Origin: Chara braunii
Lineage: Eukaryota > Streptophyta > Charophyceae > Charales > Characeae
DNA: 21,632 bases
Assembly: GCA_003427395.1 (NCBI GenBank)
Contig: BFEA01000097.1
Location: 1,197,094-1,218,725 of the forward strand
Direction of reading: 5' to 3'
Shown here: positions 10,871-19,783 of the stretch, piece by piece
How positions within the stretch are numbered: the first letter of the stretch is position 1
Layout: every line of letters begins with the position of its first letter
Notes under the pieces: model-generated
What the model was told of the DNA's origin: nothing
Database searches by the model: none
The model's input: the letters and a program-made list of their open reading frames with translations, nothing else
Translations under genes and position numbers: made by a program

Positions 10871-11000
10871 TCTGATATTAAGTCCGGGCTGTCGGCTCTA
10901 ACATTAGGTCCGGGGTGCCGGTTCTGACATTAGGTCCGGGTTGCCGGCTCTGACATTAGGACCGGGTGACCGGTTCGGACATTAGGTCCGGGCTGCGCGT
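10871..11000. repeat. Five-copy 26-bp tandem repeat upstream of a TATA box
   Basis: Units begin at 10871, 10897, 10923, 10949 and 10975, each 26 bases, with the core ACATTAGGTCCGGG. A sixth degenerate unit starts at 11001. Units differ by a few substitutions, mostly C/T and G/A. The exact period, and the position ending 27 bases before a TATA box, suggest an enhancer-like promoter array of the kind found in retrotransposon U3 regions. Confidence 0.9.
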
Positions 11001-11026
11001 TCGATTGTTAGGGACGATAGGATCCC

Positions 11027-11034
11027 TATATAAA
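11027..11034 (+). promoter_or_regulatory. Candidate TATA box
   Basis: TATATAAA follows the 26-bp repeat array and precedes the gag ATG at 11062. A start site about 30 bases downstream would fall at about 11057-11064, almost on the ATG; the next in-frame ATG at 11080 may then be the effective start. Called from sequence and spacing only. Confidence 0.55.
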
Positions 11035-11061
11035 CGCGAGCTAAGGAAGGAAACAGAGTAT

Positions 11062-13116
11062 ATGGAGTCTGATATAATGGGTCCGCACCCGAGTGTGGAT
11101 CAACAAGCTGGGTCGTATTGGGCATCGCCCGACCGTGCTCTGAGGGGTCTCAAGGAGCGTATCCGACGGAATGCTCCATTGAGATGTGTAGAGCAACCCG
11201 ACGACGGGAAGCCCGAGGTGATGGGTTGTCCGGTCGTCGCAGAGCCAGACAAGGTCACCTCGGTGGTACGGATGGAGAGTAGAACCGAACCTCCTAGTAT
11301 CCATTGGGAGATGAGCGCTCGATGCTCTCCTACGTATGAGCGGAGAGACGCCGGGCGTGATAGAGGCAGAGATGACTGGAAAGATCACTAGGTCCGGGAG
11401 CAGGCCTGCAGAGACAGGGATAGACCCCTGGAGAGGAGCACGTCACCTAGACGGATCTACGACCCACAGACGGGGGAGTCGTATATGCTTCCATACGAGA
11501 GGAGGGATAGGTACATCATTTCACACCATCCCTCGGAGTTGGACACTAGAACACCCATTTTCAAGGGATACGACATCACCGAGTATCTCAAGAAGTGGGA
11601 GTTGCACGCGTACCGAGATTTGGAAGACAATGGTCGGAGGACAAAATGGTCGGAGGACAAAATTATAGACAATTTCTTGTTCAACACGGACTCGACTTTG
11701 AGTCACGTTATCAAAGAGGCTCGACCAAAAGACGGGAGGTGGACTACCTACAAAGCCAGCCTTTATTAACTCTTTAAGCTGGAAGACGTCAAGTATTCGA
11801 TCCGAGATTTGGAAGTGATGACCCAAGGTGAGGACGAGAGTGTCCAAGCATTTGGAAGACGGTTCCAGAAGATATCCGATGCCCTGATTGCGAAAGGGAA
11901 GCTGTCGGAGGTCGAGAGGTATACGATCTTTCTTGGTCGACTACCTAGAGGGAAGCAGAAGGGAGTTCTGAGAGAGATGCCTCACGACAAGATAGATTTT
12001 GCGCTGGTACTCAAGTTAGCAATGAAGGCTGAGGCAGACGAATACAAGGACCTAGTCTGGAGAGGAATGAAGCGTCGGGACTTCTTCCTCTATCGAGAGT
12101 ACGATGCGGACAGGTGTCCTGACTTTAACGATCAACCTTGGGCAGAACGACGATATTTGTTGGATGGGGGTCGAGCACAGCGGCCCACAGACAGAGAGGC
12201 GGTGATAGATGAGGTGAGAGAGATGAGAGAAATGATGAAGGGACTGGCCAGGCAAATGATCAATATCGAGACAAAGACAGGGGCCACGACTTAAAGAGAC
12301 AAGCCAGGGTCGCCATATTCTTTGCGATGGGACCGCAGGAACACTGACCCTTGGAGGAACATGAGGGATAGAAACCCTCGCACATTCGTGGACTATCGCG
12401 CAAGAGAGAGAGACGATAATGCCTGGCGACGTAAGGATGAGGAAATTGATAGAGACCGCCGAGGTGACAGGTACCGCAGAGTGGACACCTTTAGCCGAGT
12501 GGGGAGGAAGGAACAGTATTCCCATTGTCCCAGATATGATGGAAACGTGGAAGGATACCGGAGTCCAGACAATTTCAACCCGAGAGACAGAGATGATTCC
12601 CGTGGCCGATGGGAATCGGACAGGAACCGCCGGGATGGATATCGTGGCGGCTACGAGAGGGCAGAGCGAAGTGGAGGTCGTCGGGACGATTCACGCGGGC
12701 AATATGACCGAGGGGGATATCATGTTTCTCCTGGGTAGCCAAAGTCTCCAAACAATCCCAAATCCCCTAGACCTTCCACCCCAGACGTCAGACCTACGAG
12801 AGGGCCAGCTATTAGGGGTGCGGAGGAGAGACCCCCTACTCCTAGGAACTCCTGCATCTATTGTAGGGGGAAAGATCATGTCAAGAAGGACTGTCCGGAC
12901 CTCAGGAGAGCTATCGATGAGGGGTTTGTCGTGCTTGATGAACGCAAGTACGTCAAGTGGGCAGACGATTTAGGTGACGTATCGATGTTCCCTTCGATGA
13001 AGGAAAATGTTGAGGCTAGGCGTGTGCGGCCGAGCAAAGGGAAGGAGACGGCGAAGAGTCAGAGTGTCAGGATGATGCTTCCCTCTAAAGATGAGTTGCG
13101 AACCACGCCCATCTGA
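11062..13116 (+). pseudogene. gag: gag pseudogene of the second gypsy element
   Basis: Frame 1 throughout. The N terminus is hydrophilic and Arg-rich. A capsid-like region runs from about 11545 (IFKGYDITEYLKKWELHAY) through KLEDVKYSIRDLEVMTQG and ESVQAFGRRFQKISDAL (about 11835-11900). Then comes an Arg/Asp-rich, low-complexity region (about 12320-12735) typical of nucleic-acid-binding gag tails. The zinc knuckle CIYCRGKDHVKKDC at 12853-12894 has an intact C-x2-C-x4-H-x4-C pattern. In-frame stops: TAG 11389, TAA 11767, TAA 12292, TAG 12736 and TGA 13114. A perfect 16-bp tandem duplication at 11631-11662 lies in the capsid part and disturbs the local protein. The reading continues past 13116 into the protease, as in a gag-pol fusion; I use the TGA only as a convenient divider. 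Confidence 0.82.
11631..11662. repeat. Perfect 16-bp tandem duplication within gag
   Basis: TGGTCGGAGGACAAAA occurs twice head to tail (11631-11646 and 11647-11662). Sixteen is not a multiple of three, yet the capsid-like frame reads on both sides in frame 1. Either a compensating indel exists nearby, or the residues between the flanks are scrambled. Consistent with replication slippage after the element died. Confidence 0.9.
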
Positions 13117-14437
13117 GTCGCGACAACGAAGTCCGCAAGGGCTTCATCGTCGAAGAAGGCAGACACAGACTATGTAATGGCAGAAAAGGATGGACAGAGG
13201 ATTGAAGTTATACTTACGCCGCGCAAGTGAGGGGCACGGAAGTTTACCATGAAGAGCTCCTTAGACGCTATCGATACAGTGGAGCCTCTCAAACGGGCGC
13301 TTAGGCAACCGATGCAGTGCACAATACTTGAGTATTTGGCTGCTTCGAGACCTGCGCGATGAGCTTCAGATGATTACACGCAAGACGCACATTCCTCTGG
13401 GAGACGGAGTCCAGATGACTTTCAAGCCATAGGTACCCACTTTGACAATATCGGGAGTGAGCGCTAAAGTCGAGCGCGCGCCCACAGTTTACTTGGATGG
13501 AATGGAAGGAGTGTCACCGGACAAGTTTTACATTATAGGGACTAGGATTGTGAAGACCATTCTCAATGATGAGATAGTCCTCCAAGGGGTGATTGGCAAT
13601 GGCAGTGAAGTTGTCATCATAAACGAGAAAATCACCGTACGATTAGGTTTGAACCTAGACACGTCCTATCTGTTTGAGATAGAGACGGCTGATGGGGGAA
13701 AGCAGAAGATCTCTGGAGTCTGCCACAAGGCGGCCATCGAGGTCGAAGGGTTGCGCGTGCTAATGCCTGTCTTCGCGGTCAGGGATTGCAGCTCAGAGCT
13801 ACTACTAGGAAGGACGTGGCTGAGCCATGTTCATGCGGTTACTCTAGAGCGACTGGATGGAAGCCAGATGCTTTTTATTAAGCATCCGGATGGCGGGCGG
13901 ATTGTGATAGAGACAGTCGAGCCCCGTGATCCGAGGAACAGAGCGGCCCTAGCAACTGCTGGCAGCCGCAAGCCGGCCACGCTCGCGACTCGCTCTCCGC
14001 GATTCCGTGAGAAGAAGTATGGGGCATTACTCACAGAAGAGGAGTGGCGCATAGTAGAAGTCGAGGACTTAGGTAATCGCGTTCTTGTGGGAGAAAACTC
14101 CTATCCTAAGGCTGAAGACGAGGAATTCGGAGGTATGATCTCTGTGTCTTTCTTAAGGGCGTAGCCCCCTACGGGGGGCGACAAAAGAGATGCAAGACAA
14201 TAGCTCAGAAGGTTAAAACGGCGGCAATAACTCAGGAGCGATCGTCGCTAGCCGGGGTATCTAAAGAGGAGATTGTTGGGGAGATTAAGGAAGGGAAGAA
14301 GAGGGAGTCGCAATGGTTACCAGAGAAGAGGATAGTGGAGATGGACATAGGTGACGTCAATTTGACAGAGCAGGAAAAGGGGCACGTACAGGAGAAAGTT
14401 AAGACTTGTGACAAGGCCATAGCCTTTAGCGACTCGG
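13117..14437 (+). pseudogene. Protease and protease-RT linker pseudogene of the second gypsy element
   Basis: Retropepsin-like protease cuts the gag-pol polyprotein. Frame 1 runs to about 13360, where one extra base (CGA-T-GAG) moves the reading to frame 2, in which it stays to about 14160. One missing base then returns it to frame 1 for the linker. The protease core is at about 13550-13880: VLQGVIGNGSEVVIINEKI, then ELLLGRTWLSHVHAV, the typical C-terminal LLGR motif of gypsy proteases. The position of the catalytic Asp (codon 13595) is Gly, giving G-N-G, so the copy could not be active. Stops: TGA 13228 and TAG 13430. The linker 14161-14430 ends in KAIAFSDSE, after which the homology is lost. 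Assignment rests on motif order and the gag context; the family match is from recognition, not search. Confidence 0.72.
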
Positions 14438-14521
14438 AAGCGGATGCGGTGAGTGACAGGCATCGTTGCCCTTGGCTTCGGTGAGCGGTAGGCGACCCCT
14501 CCCCGGGTTTCCTCACAACGG
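14430..14521. repeat. Dispersed repeat copy 1 (about 90 bp) at the element breakpoint
   Basis: Aligns base by base with 17527-17614 in the same orientation, including AGTGACAGGC, GCCCTTGGCTTC and GGGTTTCCTCACAACGG. Similarity begins at about 14430 (GACTCGGAAGCGG) and stops sharply after CACAACGG. Its left edge coincides with the loss of gypsy homology, so it marks a junction. Confidence 0.82.
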
Positions 14522-16320
14522 TACACAAATTTGGATATGCCACGGTACGCTGGTCGGGTACGGACGGTATGGTTACTAGGACAACATTGGTACAAACTAT
14601 TACAGTTCAATGTTGAGATGACTGGTGGGGCCATTGAGACGGTGGCACGTGGTCACTGGTTCAGATTGGTACAGTCCTTGGTTCAGCATCAACATGTTAC
14701 TGGGACAAAATACTACAGACTGGACCACGGTACGGTAATAGATTGCTGCGGTCTTCGGTCCGATCTGCAACGATTGCGGTACTCTGGTTTGATGGTACTA
14801 AGCTTTTCTGCAATTCGATACAGGTACGGTACATGGATATTTACGGATACAGTACTGCAGGCTGGTTCAGGGCGGCAGAGGACCACTAATTTTGGTACAA
14901 GGTACAGCGGCCGTACAAGTTGGAATGATATTCGGCTGCCAGTACTTCCGGAAGGAGCCTCCAGGTCTAAAACCCTGGTACCGCGGGTACGGACGGACCC
15001 AGTATTTGAGAAGGCTTGGTCCTTTACTCCTGGCGAAGCCACAGTCCAAAGGGAATATAGAGGAGACCAGCGGGGCACATGGGAGAGGTTTGGCATTCGG
15101 TGTGTCAGGTGTACGCAGCCCGCCTTTGAGCTTGCTTCAGACACACGCGACTGGGCGACGGTCAACGGCAAAGGGATAAGTGATAGAGGCAGTGTGAAAC
15201 AGAAGGGGAGGTTAGCGTGCTAGGCGTGCACAGCGAGCACAAGCTGAGCGAGAAAGGGATGTGAACGGGACAGTCTGGTACACAACCTCTAGGAACGGTT
15301 CGGTGGAGGGGGAAGACTTCTTAGATGCGTGTCAGGCGTACCCAGCGTCGGGGCAGTAGACTGGAGAGCTGTAATGCTGAGGGAGAGAACGATCGGATTA
15401 GCGAGTGAGCGGGTAAGGCATATGGGGCGCACATAGCCAGATAGACGGAGGCCGTGACTGACCAAGCGCCACCGGGAAGGCACTGCAGGCGACGCTGGGA
15501 TAGTAAAAAAAGGTCTTCACGGAGGAAAGAATGCATGAACGGGCTTGGTGGGTCGAACTGGCGGATGCGGTAGATCAGTGAAACGACCACACTCACCAAG
15601 CAGGCGACCGCTATCCGAGGCTCGATCAGCCTCGGGTGTTGTTTCAGAGGACGAACTGACTACAGGATTGCCATTTCGGTAATCGAGAACAACGCTGGTG
15701 TCGTTAGGCGAAAGCGCGACTTGCAATGCATCTGAATGTGGAAGGCTCTCAAACCCGAGCTTTCCAGTCAGGCTGGACGGAGAGAGAGAAGAGAGATGAC
15801 AATTAGTTAGAGAGAGGACAATATCGAAATAAAGGAAAGCGAATGTGGAGGGGAGAAGCGGCATAGATATGGCAAGTCAGTGAGTGTGTATCCGAGAGTG
15901 GGGTCCGCGCTCTGAGCTGGGGGTTTGATCAGCCCGCTGACCTTTACGGGAACGAAACTGAGGAATGACAATCTATTTCCCCTGAACACGCCCAGACTGG
16001 GGATGATTTTCTGACTTCCCCGGGTCACTCAGAATCTAGCCTGCAGAATGAGCTCTTGAGATATCTGGAGTCGAGGCATCGGACTAGCCTATTGGCTCTC
16101 GTTGGATCGGACCTGCAGATAAGTTTCCCGGGATACTTCGAACCGAGCGTGTAGACTGGCACAGTGGCCTCATCTGGGAAGAGTTGTCAACCAGCACCCG
16201 GATCGACTCGGGATCGAGCTCTTCGAGTTGCCTTTGAGCCTGGTTCGGCGAGAGACCACCCGCTGATTGGCCTGACGAGCATGTGAGAAGGGAAATTACT
16301 GATTGAATGGAAGTCGGGCT
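14522..16320. other. Anonymous region rich in GGTAC words; no gene supported
   Basis: The longest open frame (plus strand, 14537-15223, about 229 codons from its first ATG) shows no recognisable motif. It overlaps a region where GGTAC occurs fourteen times between 14520 and 14990, which lowers confidence that it is a protein. From 15224 to 16320 the plus strand is broken by frequent stops, though 16020-16270 has one fairly long frame (SDLQISFPGYFEPS) with a single TAG. The minus-strand frame at 15517-15864 is equally unsupported. There are no RNA genes and no domain signatures. Confidence 0.45.
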
Positions 16321-16321
16321 T

Positions 16322-16400
16322 CTCTAGGAACAGGGTCTATTGAGATATCGACTTGATGGCTGGTATAGTTGGCTCCTCTAGGAACAGGGTCTATTGAGAT
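16322..16400. repeat. 25-bp direct repeat, 54-bp period
   Basis: A 25-base word starting CTCTAGGAACAGGGTCTATT occurs perfectly at 16322-16346 and again at 16376-16400, separated by 29 unrelated bases. The shorter word CTCTAGGAAC also appears near 15287. The perfect identity suggests recent duplication or conserved sites. Confidence 0.9.
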
Positions 16401-16676
16401 TGTTGGTCGGCTCTTTGTCACTGCTAAGCTTGGGCAGGGATCAGGTACAGACTGAATTTATCGAAACGATTGACTCGCAGTTGTTTCATCCGCGTAACCT
16501 CCCCATATGTTTACTCCTTTCTATTGTTTGTTTATTTCAATTTTCTAAAATCTGTTCTGCCAGAGCTTTCCGATAATGGAGCAGCTTCATATGAAGGGGA
16601 AAATGACAGCTTCCCACGTGCGCTGAGCTATGTCTGTTCAGAGTGCCTGTCCATGTTTCTATGCAAACTTGTATAG
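16394..16676 (+). other. Weak two-exon gene candidate with a 70-bp intron
   Basis: Frame 2 is open up to CATCCGC/GTAACC at 16493/16494. A T-rich stretch with a plausible branch sequence (TTTTCTAAAAT) leads to an acceptor CTGCCAG ending at 16563. Removing 16494-16563 joins frame 2 to frame 3, giving an acidic C-terminal tail (DNGAASYEGENDSFPRAL) ending at TAG 16674. There is no ATG in the left exon and no known domain. The splice signals are short enough to arise by chance, so this is only a hint. Confidence 0.2.
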
Positions 16677-16699
16677 GAGCGCAGGGAATCCTCGAGTTG

Positions 16700-16734
16700 G
16701 TAGGTACCTGCCGCCGAGCTGGCAGGGTTCCTAC
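16700..16734. repeat. Imperfect inverted repeat (hairpin)
   Basis: GTAGGTACCTGCC (16700-16712) pairs with GGCAGGGTTCCTAC (16721-16734) with one mismatch and one bulged base, around an 8-base loop. Could fold in RNA or mark a small mobile element end; nothing nearby tells which. Confidence 0.6.
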
Positions 16735-17325
16735 TAAACAATTGGTCCATTCACTGATTGACTGCGATTGCAGTACGTAAAGATTTTGCGATCCGTCGAG
16801 AGCTGAGGCCCAAGAAACAGTTTTGCTCTTAAGTGTGTATTCCTGACTTTACTTGCCCGACAACAAACGCGCAACGTCTGGGTGAAAGGAGGTTGTTCTT
16901 GTCTCCGAGAGTGGTAAAACGATTATTCAAATTTTGCTATTTTGAATTTAATTACCCATGCTATTGCGACAACAAAGGCGGAGTGAGATCGCCTGACTCG
17001 AAACGTGGGCTACGCTTAATCTACTGCAGTAGGTTTGCGTTGATATTCAAGGTGAAGCGTACGACGACGGCGGAAAGATCTCTCAGCGAAAGACGCTATA
17101 GCTGTCACTTGAGTAAATAAAAATCTCTTGACATTTGGGTAACCAGCAGAAACGGGGAATGAGGCGAATTAAGCCTGGATAAAAGGGAGTGAGGGCAAGT
17201 GAGAGGGGCACTGACCCGAGCCTTGATCAACTCTGTTTTATCCTTTTCCCTGATTTAGTATCCCTCAACATGATTGTATGTATTGTTATGTGGGTGTGTG
17301 CTTCGTCAAAGAATTGATCGGACTA
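16735..17325. other. Anonymous sequence; no gene supported
   Basis: A 95-residue plus-strand open frame (16833-17120) has a Cys/Tyr-rich middle (FCYFEFNYPCYC) but no domain I know, no homologue in the window and no flanking structure. I treat it as unproven. A possible splice acceptor (TGACTGCGATTGCAG, ending at 16773) lies upstream. AT content rises after 17200. Confidence 0.4.
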
Positions 17326-18354
17326 TCAACTGGCAAATAGCGAACGAATGTGCAGTTCAATCGAAGAGGGATAATTTGAATGCTCTGCTGCATTTTGGGA
17401 AGCAAATATTTTAATTAAGCAAAATAATTTCACCTGTTTTCGTGCTCTAATGATGGTATAAAATTCCCCCGAAAAACGGGAATATGACAGGCATATCTGA
17501 AAGGACACCCCACCGGTCGCTGGGGACCTCGAAAGCGGGCGCGGCAAGTGACAGGCGCCGTAGCCCTTGGCTTCAGCGAGCAGCAGGCACCCCCCCGGGG
17601 TTTCCTCACAACGGAGCTCTCCCGAGATCTTTGTAACGGGGTACCTACCGAGCCACCTTCTCAGATCGTCCCCCTCGTCCCGCCGAAACGACTCTATCTC
17701 CTCTTGGAGATATCGCTCGCTCCAGTCTAAAACATCGCACGATCCCGAGATGACAAGAGATAGAGCCGCCTCCTTTGCGGCTTCAGCGCTCAAGTACAAA
17801 AGCGCCTTCACGTCTTCCCTGCGGCCTTGTGGAAGGAGACTACCCGTATATCTGAACGCGTCATACTCTCGGTAGATCCACAAGCACATTCCCGGCCTAA
17901 CGAGTATCGATCGCCACCCGGAGCTGCTGTCATCCTCGTGGATGGGTCGAGAGGGAAGGGTGAACTCCACTAGTTTTCCCTCCACTAACTCCGGGGGATC
18001 ATACCCCCACCTCTGGTCTACGGCGAGGAACTCCTCCACAGTCGTAGGCTGCCATATCCACTTCGTCGCCCTATGAATGTGCCTAGGCTCTGACCGCGAC
18101 GCCTATCCTTGGAAAGTGAGTGCCGGCGACATCGTCCTCCCCTCCAGACTCAGCGTCTTCCAGGGCGGAGTCTACCCAATCAGGCTCCCAGGCCTCCTCG
18201 TCGTCGTCGTCGAGGTCCTCCACCACACGATACTCAGGCACCCCTATATGCACGTTGTCGACTGGTAGAAGGGGTGTGCCGACACGCCGTTCAAAACCCT
18301 ATGCCTCGCGCCGCGTCTGTCACCCACTGGAGGGTTGGTCGGGGCTCCTGTAAC
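17326..18354 (-). pseudogene. Broken gene fragment of unknown function, possibly an internal or 3' exon
   Basis: Read on the minus strand from 18354, just after a candidate splice acceptor (TTTGTGCAG, ending at 18355). The first part contains an acidic run (VVEDLDDDDEEAWEPDWVD) and is crossed by TGA (18320-18322) and TAG (18299-18301), each one transition from Arg or Gln codons. A frameshift near 18075-18100 leads to the longest open part (VEEFLAVDQRWGYDPPELVE, LVRPGMCLWIYREYDAFRY, EAAKEAALSLVISGSCDVLD). Below about 17615 the frame enters the dispersed repeat (CEETPGGCLLL) and then AT-rich sequence, so the natural C terminus is probably lost. No ATG starts the long frame; it begins from GTG 18039 only because no better start exists. 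I recognise no domain. Acidic N-terminal part plus a compact C-terminal part could be a gag-like or host protein; both are open. Confidence 0.5.
17527..17614. repeat. Dispersed repeat copy 2 (about 90 bp)
   Basis: Second copy of the segment at 14430-14521, same orientation, sharing AGTGACAGGC, AGCCCTTGGCTTC and GGTTTCCTCACAACGG. The two copies differ by scattered substitutions, mostly transitions, plus a one- or two-base indel in the C-run. The flanks on both sides are unrelated between copies. Confidence 0.82.
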
Positions 18355-18412
18355 CTGCACAAACCTCGTTAGTTCGTATCCACGCAAACAAAGACCGTAA
18401 CAGACTCAAGAC

Positions 18413-18612
18413 AAATGCGCGAGCAGCACACAAGTCACCATCTTGGCAAAAATAAAACAATCGTTTCCATTCAGTCCAGAATTATACAGTTCACGACACT
18501 GCTTCCTGCCTTAAATGCGCGAGCAGCACACAAGTCACCGTCCTGGCAAAAATAAAACAATAGTTTCTATTCAGACCAGAATTATAAGGTTCACGACACT
18601 GCTTCCTGCCTC
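18413..18612. repeat. Tandem duplication of a 100-bp unit
   Basis: Unit 1 (18413-18512) and unit 2 (18513-18612) both start AAATGCGCGAGCAGCACACA and end in GCTTCCTGCCT. They have the same length and differ at fewer than ten positions, several of them C/T or A/G changes. The array lies immediately upstream of the minus-strand gene fragment and could be intronic or promoter sequence relative to it. Confidence 0.95.
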
Positions 18613-18813
18613 AGGCATAAGTTTCGTCCCTGACTCTGGAAAGTCAGTCTGAGTGCCAATCGATCTAGTCAACAGCGTGGGTCTAATTCTCCTCCCAATT
18701 GGATGCTGCCTATACCGTGCTCGGCGATCCCAAGGAACCGTGCTCGAACTCTCAGTATCTGAAGTTGCCTCTCTCGTCCACTGGGGCCAAAGCTCGAGAT
18801 CCACCTTGACCAT
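18571..18813 (-). other. Possible upstream exon of the minus-strand gene fragment
   Basis: An 80-codon open frame, minus strand, with a hydrophilic Arg/Thr-rich sequence (RRIRPTLLTRSIGTQTDFPE) up to about 18615, after which it runs into the 100-bp repeat. Same strand as, and upstream of, the fragment at 17326-18354, so it could be a preceding exon with the repeats in the intron. No clear GT donor was verified, and no domain is recognised. Confidence 0.25.
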
Positions 18814-18859
18814 TCCTTCCTGCTATCCAGTCGTCACTCGTCGCGGAGGTCTGTGATGT

Positions 18860-19380
18860 GTCGTGGCTCCTCCAAGTCCCCGCCCGCTAGCTCCTGACCA
18901 AAAACCCTGGTACGCGACCCTCTCAAAGGTCCAACCCCGTGTGCTTTCCTCTTCGGATGACCCAACCCACAAAGTATCTCCTCAGAAGGCCCGGTGTCGG
19001 AAGACGGTGCGGCGCAGCAGCGGAAAATGACTCGCCACGGTCAAACCCCGCGCTGCGTCAAAATCGCCCCGAGGGACGCCCACGGTCATGGTCAAGCTGG
19101 ACCCTAGCACATCGATTACATTTCCCCTAGGCCAAAATTGAAGGAAAGACGGCGCGGCGGTACGGTTCCCTAAAGACCTGAATCGTGCCCGTTGGAATGG
19201 ACCGACGCAACCGCAATAGGCCAATTAGTGGGATCCGGTCCAAACGGCACCTGAAACGGACCAAGGCCAAGTTTGACCGGTTGGGACCGCACTGACATGG
19301 CCGCATAACTTGGCTAGAAAAGGAACAGCCCTAAGAAGTCATATAGATGAACAGCCAGGCCCGAGTAATTAAGATAGGCT
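18860..19380. other. Anonymous sequence before the satellite region
   Basis: Short open frames on both strands, none with motifs. The words GGACCG, CGGTCC and CGGTAC are frequent between 19160 and 19300. I see no gene, RNA or strong signal. Confidence 0.4.
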
Positions 19381-19725
19381 CATGTGCTATTTTTAGCACT
19401 GGACTGACTATTCATCTCCCAAAGTCGGGCCTGCACCAGTTCCGTTCTAAAATTAGCACAAGTCCCATGCTATTTTTAGCATGGGACTGACTGTTCGTCT
19501 ACCGGGGATTGGGCCTGCGCCAGTCCCGTTCTAAAATTAGCACAGCCCCACGCTATTTTTAGCATGGGACTGACTGTTCATCTACCGGGGACTGGGCCTG
19601 CGTTAGTCCCGTTCTAAAATTAGCACAGCCCCACGCTATTTTTAGCATGGGACTGACTATTCGTCTTCCGGGACTGATTGTTCATATCCCGAGGTCGGGA
19701 CTGCTACTATTTTTAGCACAGGCCC
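19381..19725. repeat. 83-bp tandem array with a hairpin in each unit
   Basis: The anchor GCTATTTTTAGC occurs at 19386, 19469, 19552 and 19635, exactly 83 bases apart, with a shortened fifth unit near 19703. Each unit also carries GGGACTGACTGTTC, ACCGGGG, GGGCCTGCG and GTTCTAAAATTAGCACA. In the second unit CCCATGCTA and TAGCATGGG form a perfect 9-bp stem around TTTT; other units keep most of this stem. The array ends about 70 bases before a TATA box. Confidence 0.93.
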
Positions 19726-19783
19726 GGTCTAGAGTTTGACCACAGCCCCGACCATGGGACTACAACACTCAGCCCCAATCACT

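Larger units (their letters stand above)
11062..14437 (+). mobile_element. Second Ty3/gypsy relic, truncated before reverse transcriptase
   Basis: It holds gag, a CCHC zinc knuckle, a retropepsin-like protease and the protease-RT linker, in the usual order. The linker text VEMDIGDVNLTEQEKG and KAIAFSDSE resembles the segment that normally leads straight into the RT of gypsy elements. Instead the sequence changes at about 14430-14437 into a short repeat also found at 17527-17614, and no RT, RNase H or integrase motif follows. Gag sequence shares no obvious similarity with that of the first element, so this is a different lineage. No LTR or primer-binding site was found on either side. Confidence 0.8.

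Noticed and set aside
12419-12973. 184-codon frame-2 open frame
   Set aside because: Shadow of the second gag: the frame-1 reading contains the Arg/Asp-rich tail and the intact CCHC knuckle.
14164-14179. GCCCCC/GGGGGC stem as a terminator
   Set aside because: It lies inside the protease-linker reading frame and has no T-run; more likely chance within coding sequence.
14537-15223. About 229-codon plus-strand open frame
   Set aside because: No recognisable domain, no homologue in the window, begins within the GGTAC cluster just after a breakpoint, and overlaps long frames on the other strand. Kept only as part of an anonymous region.
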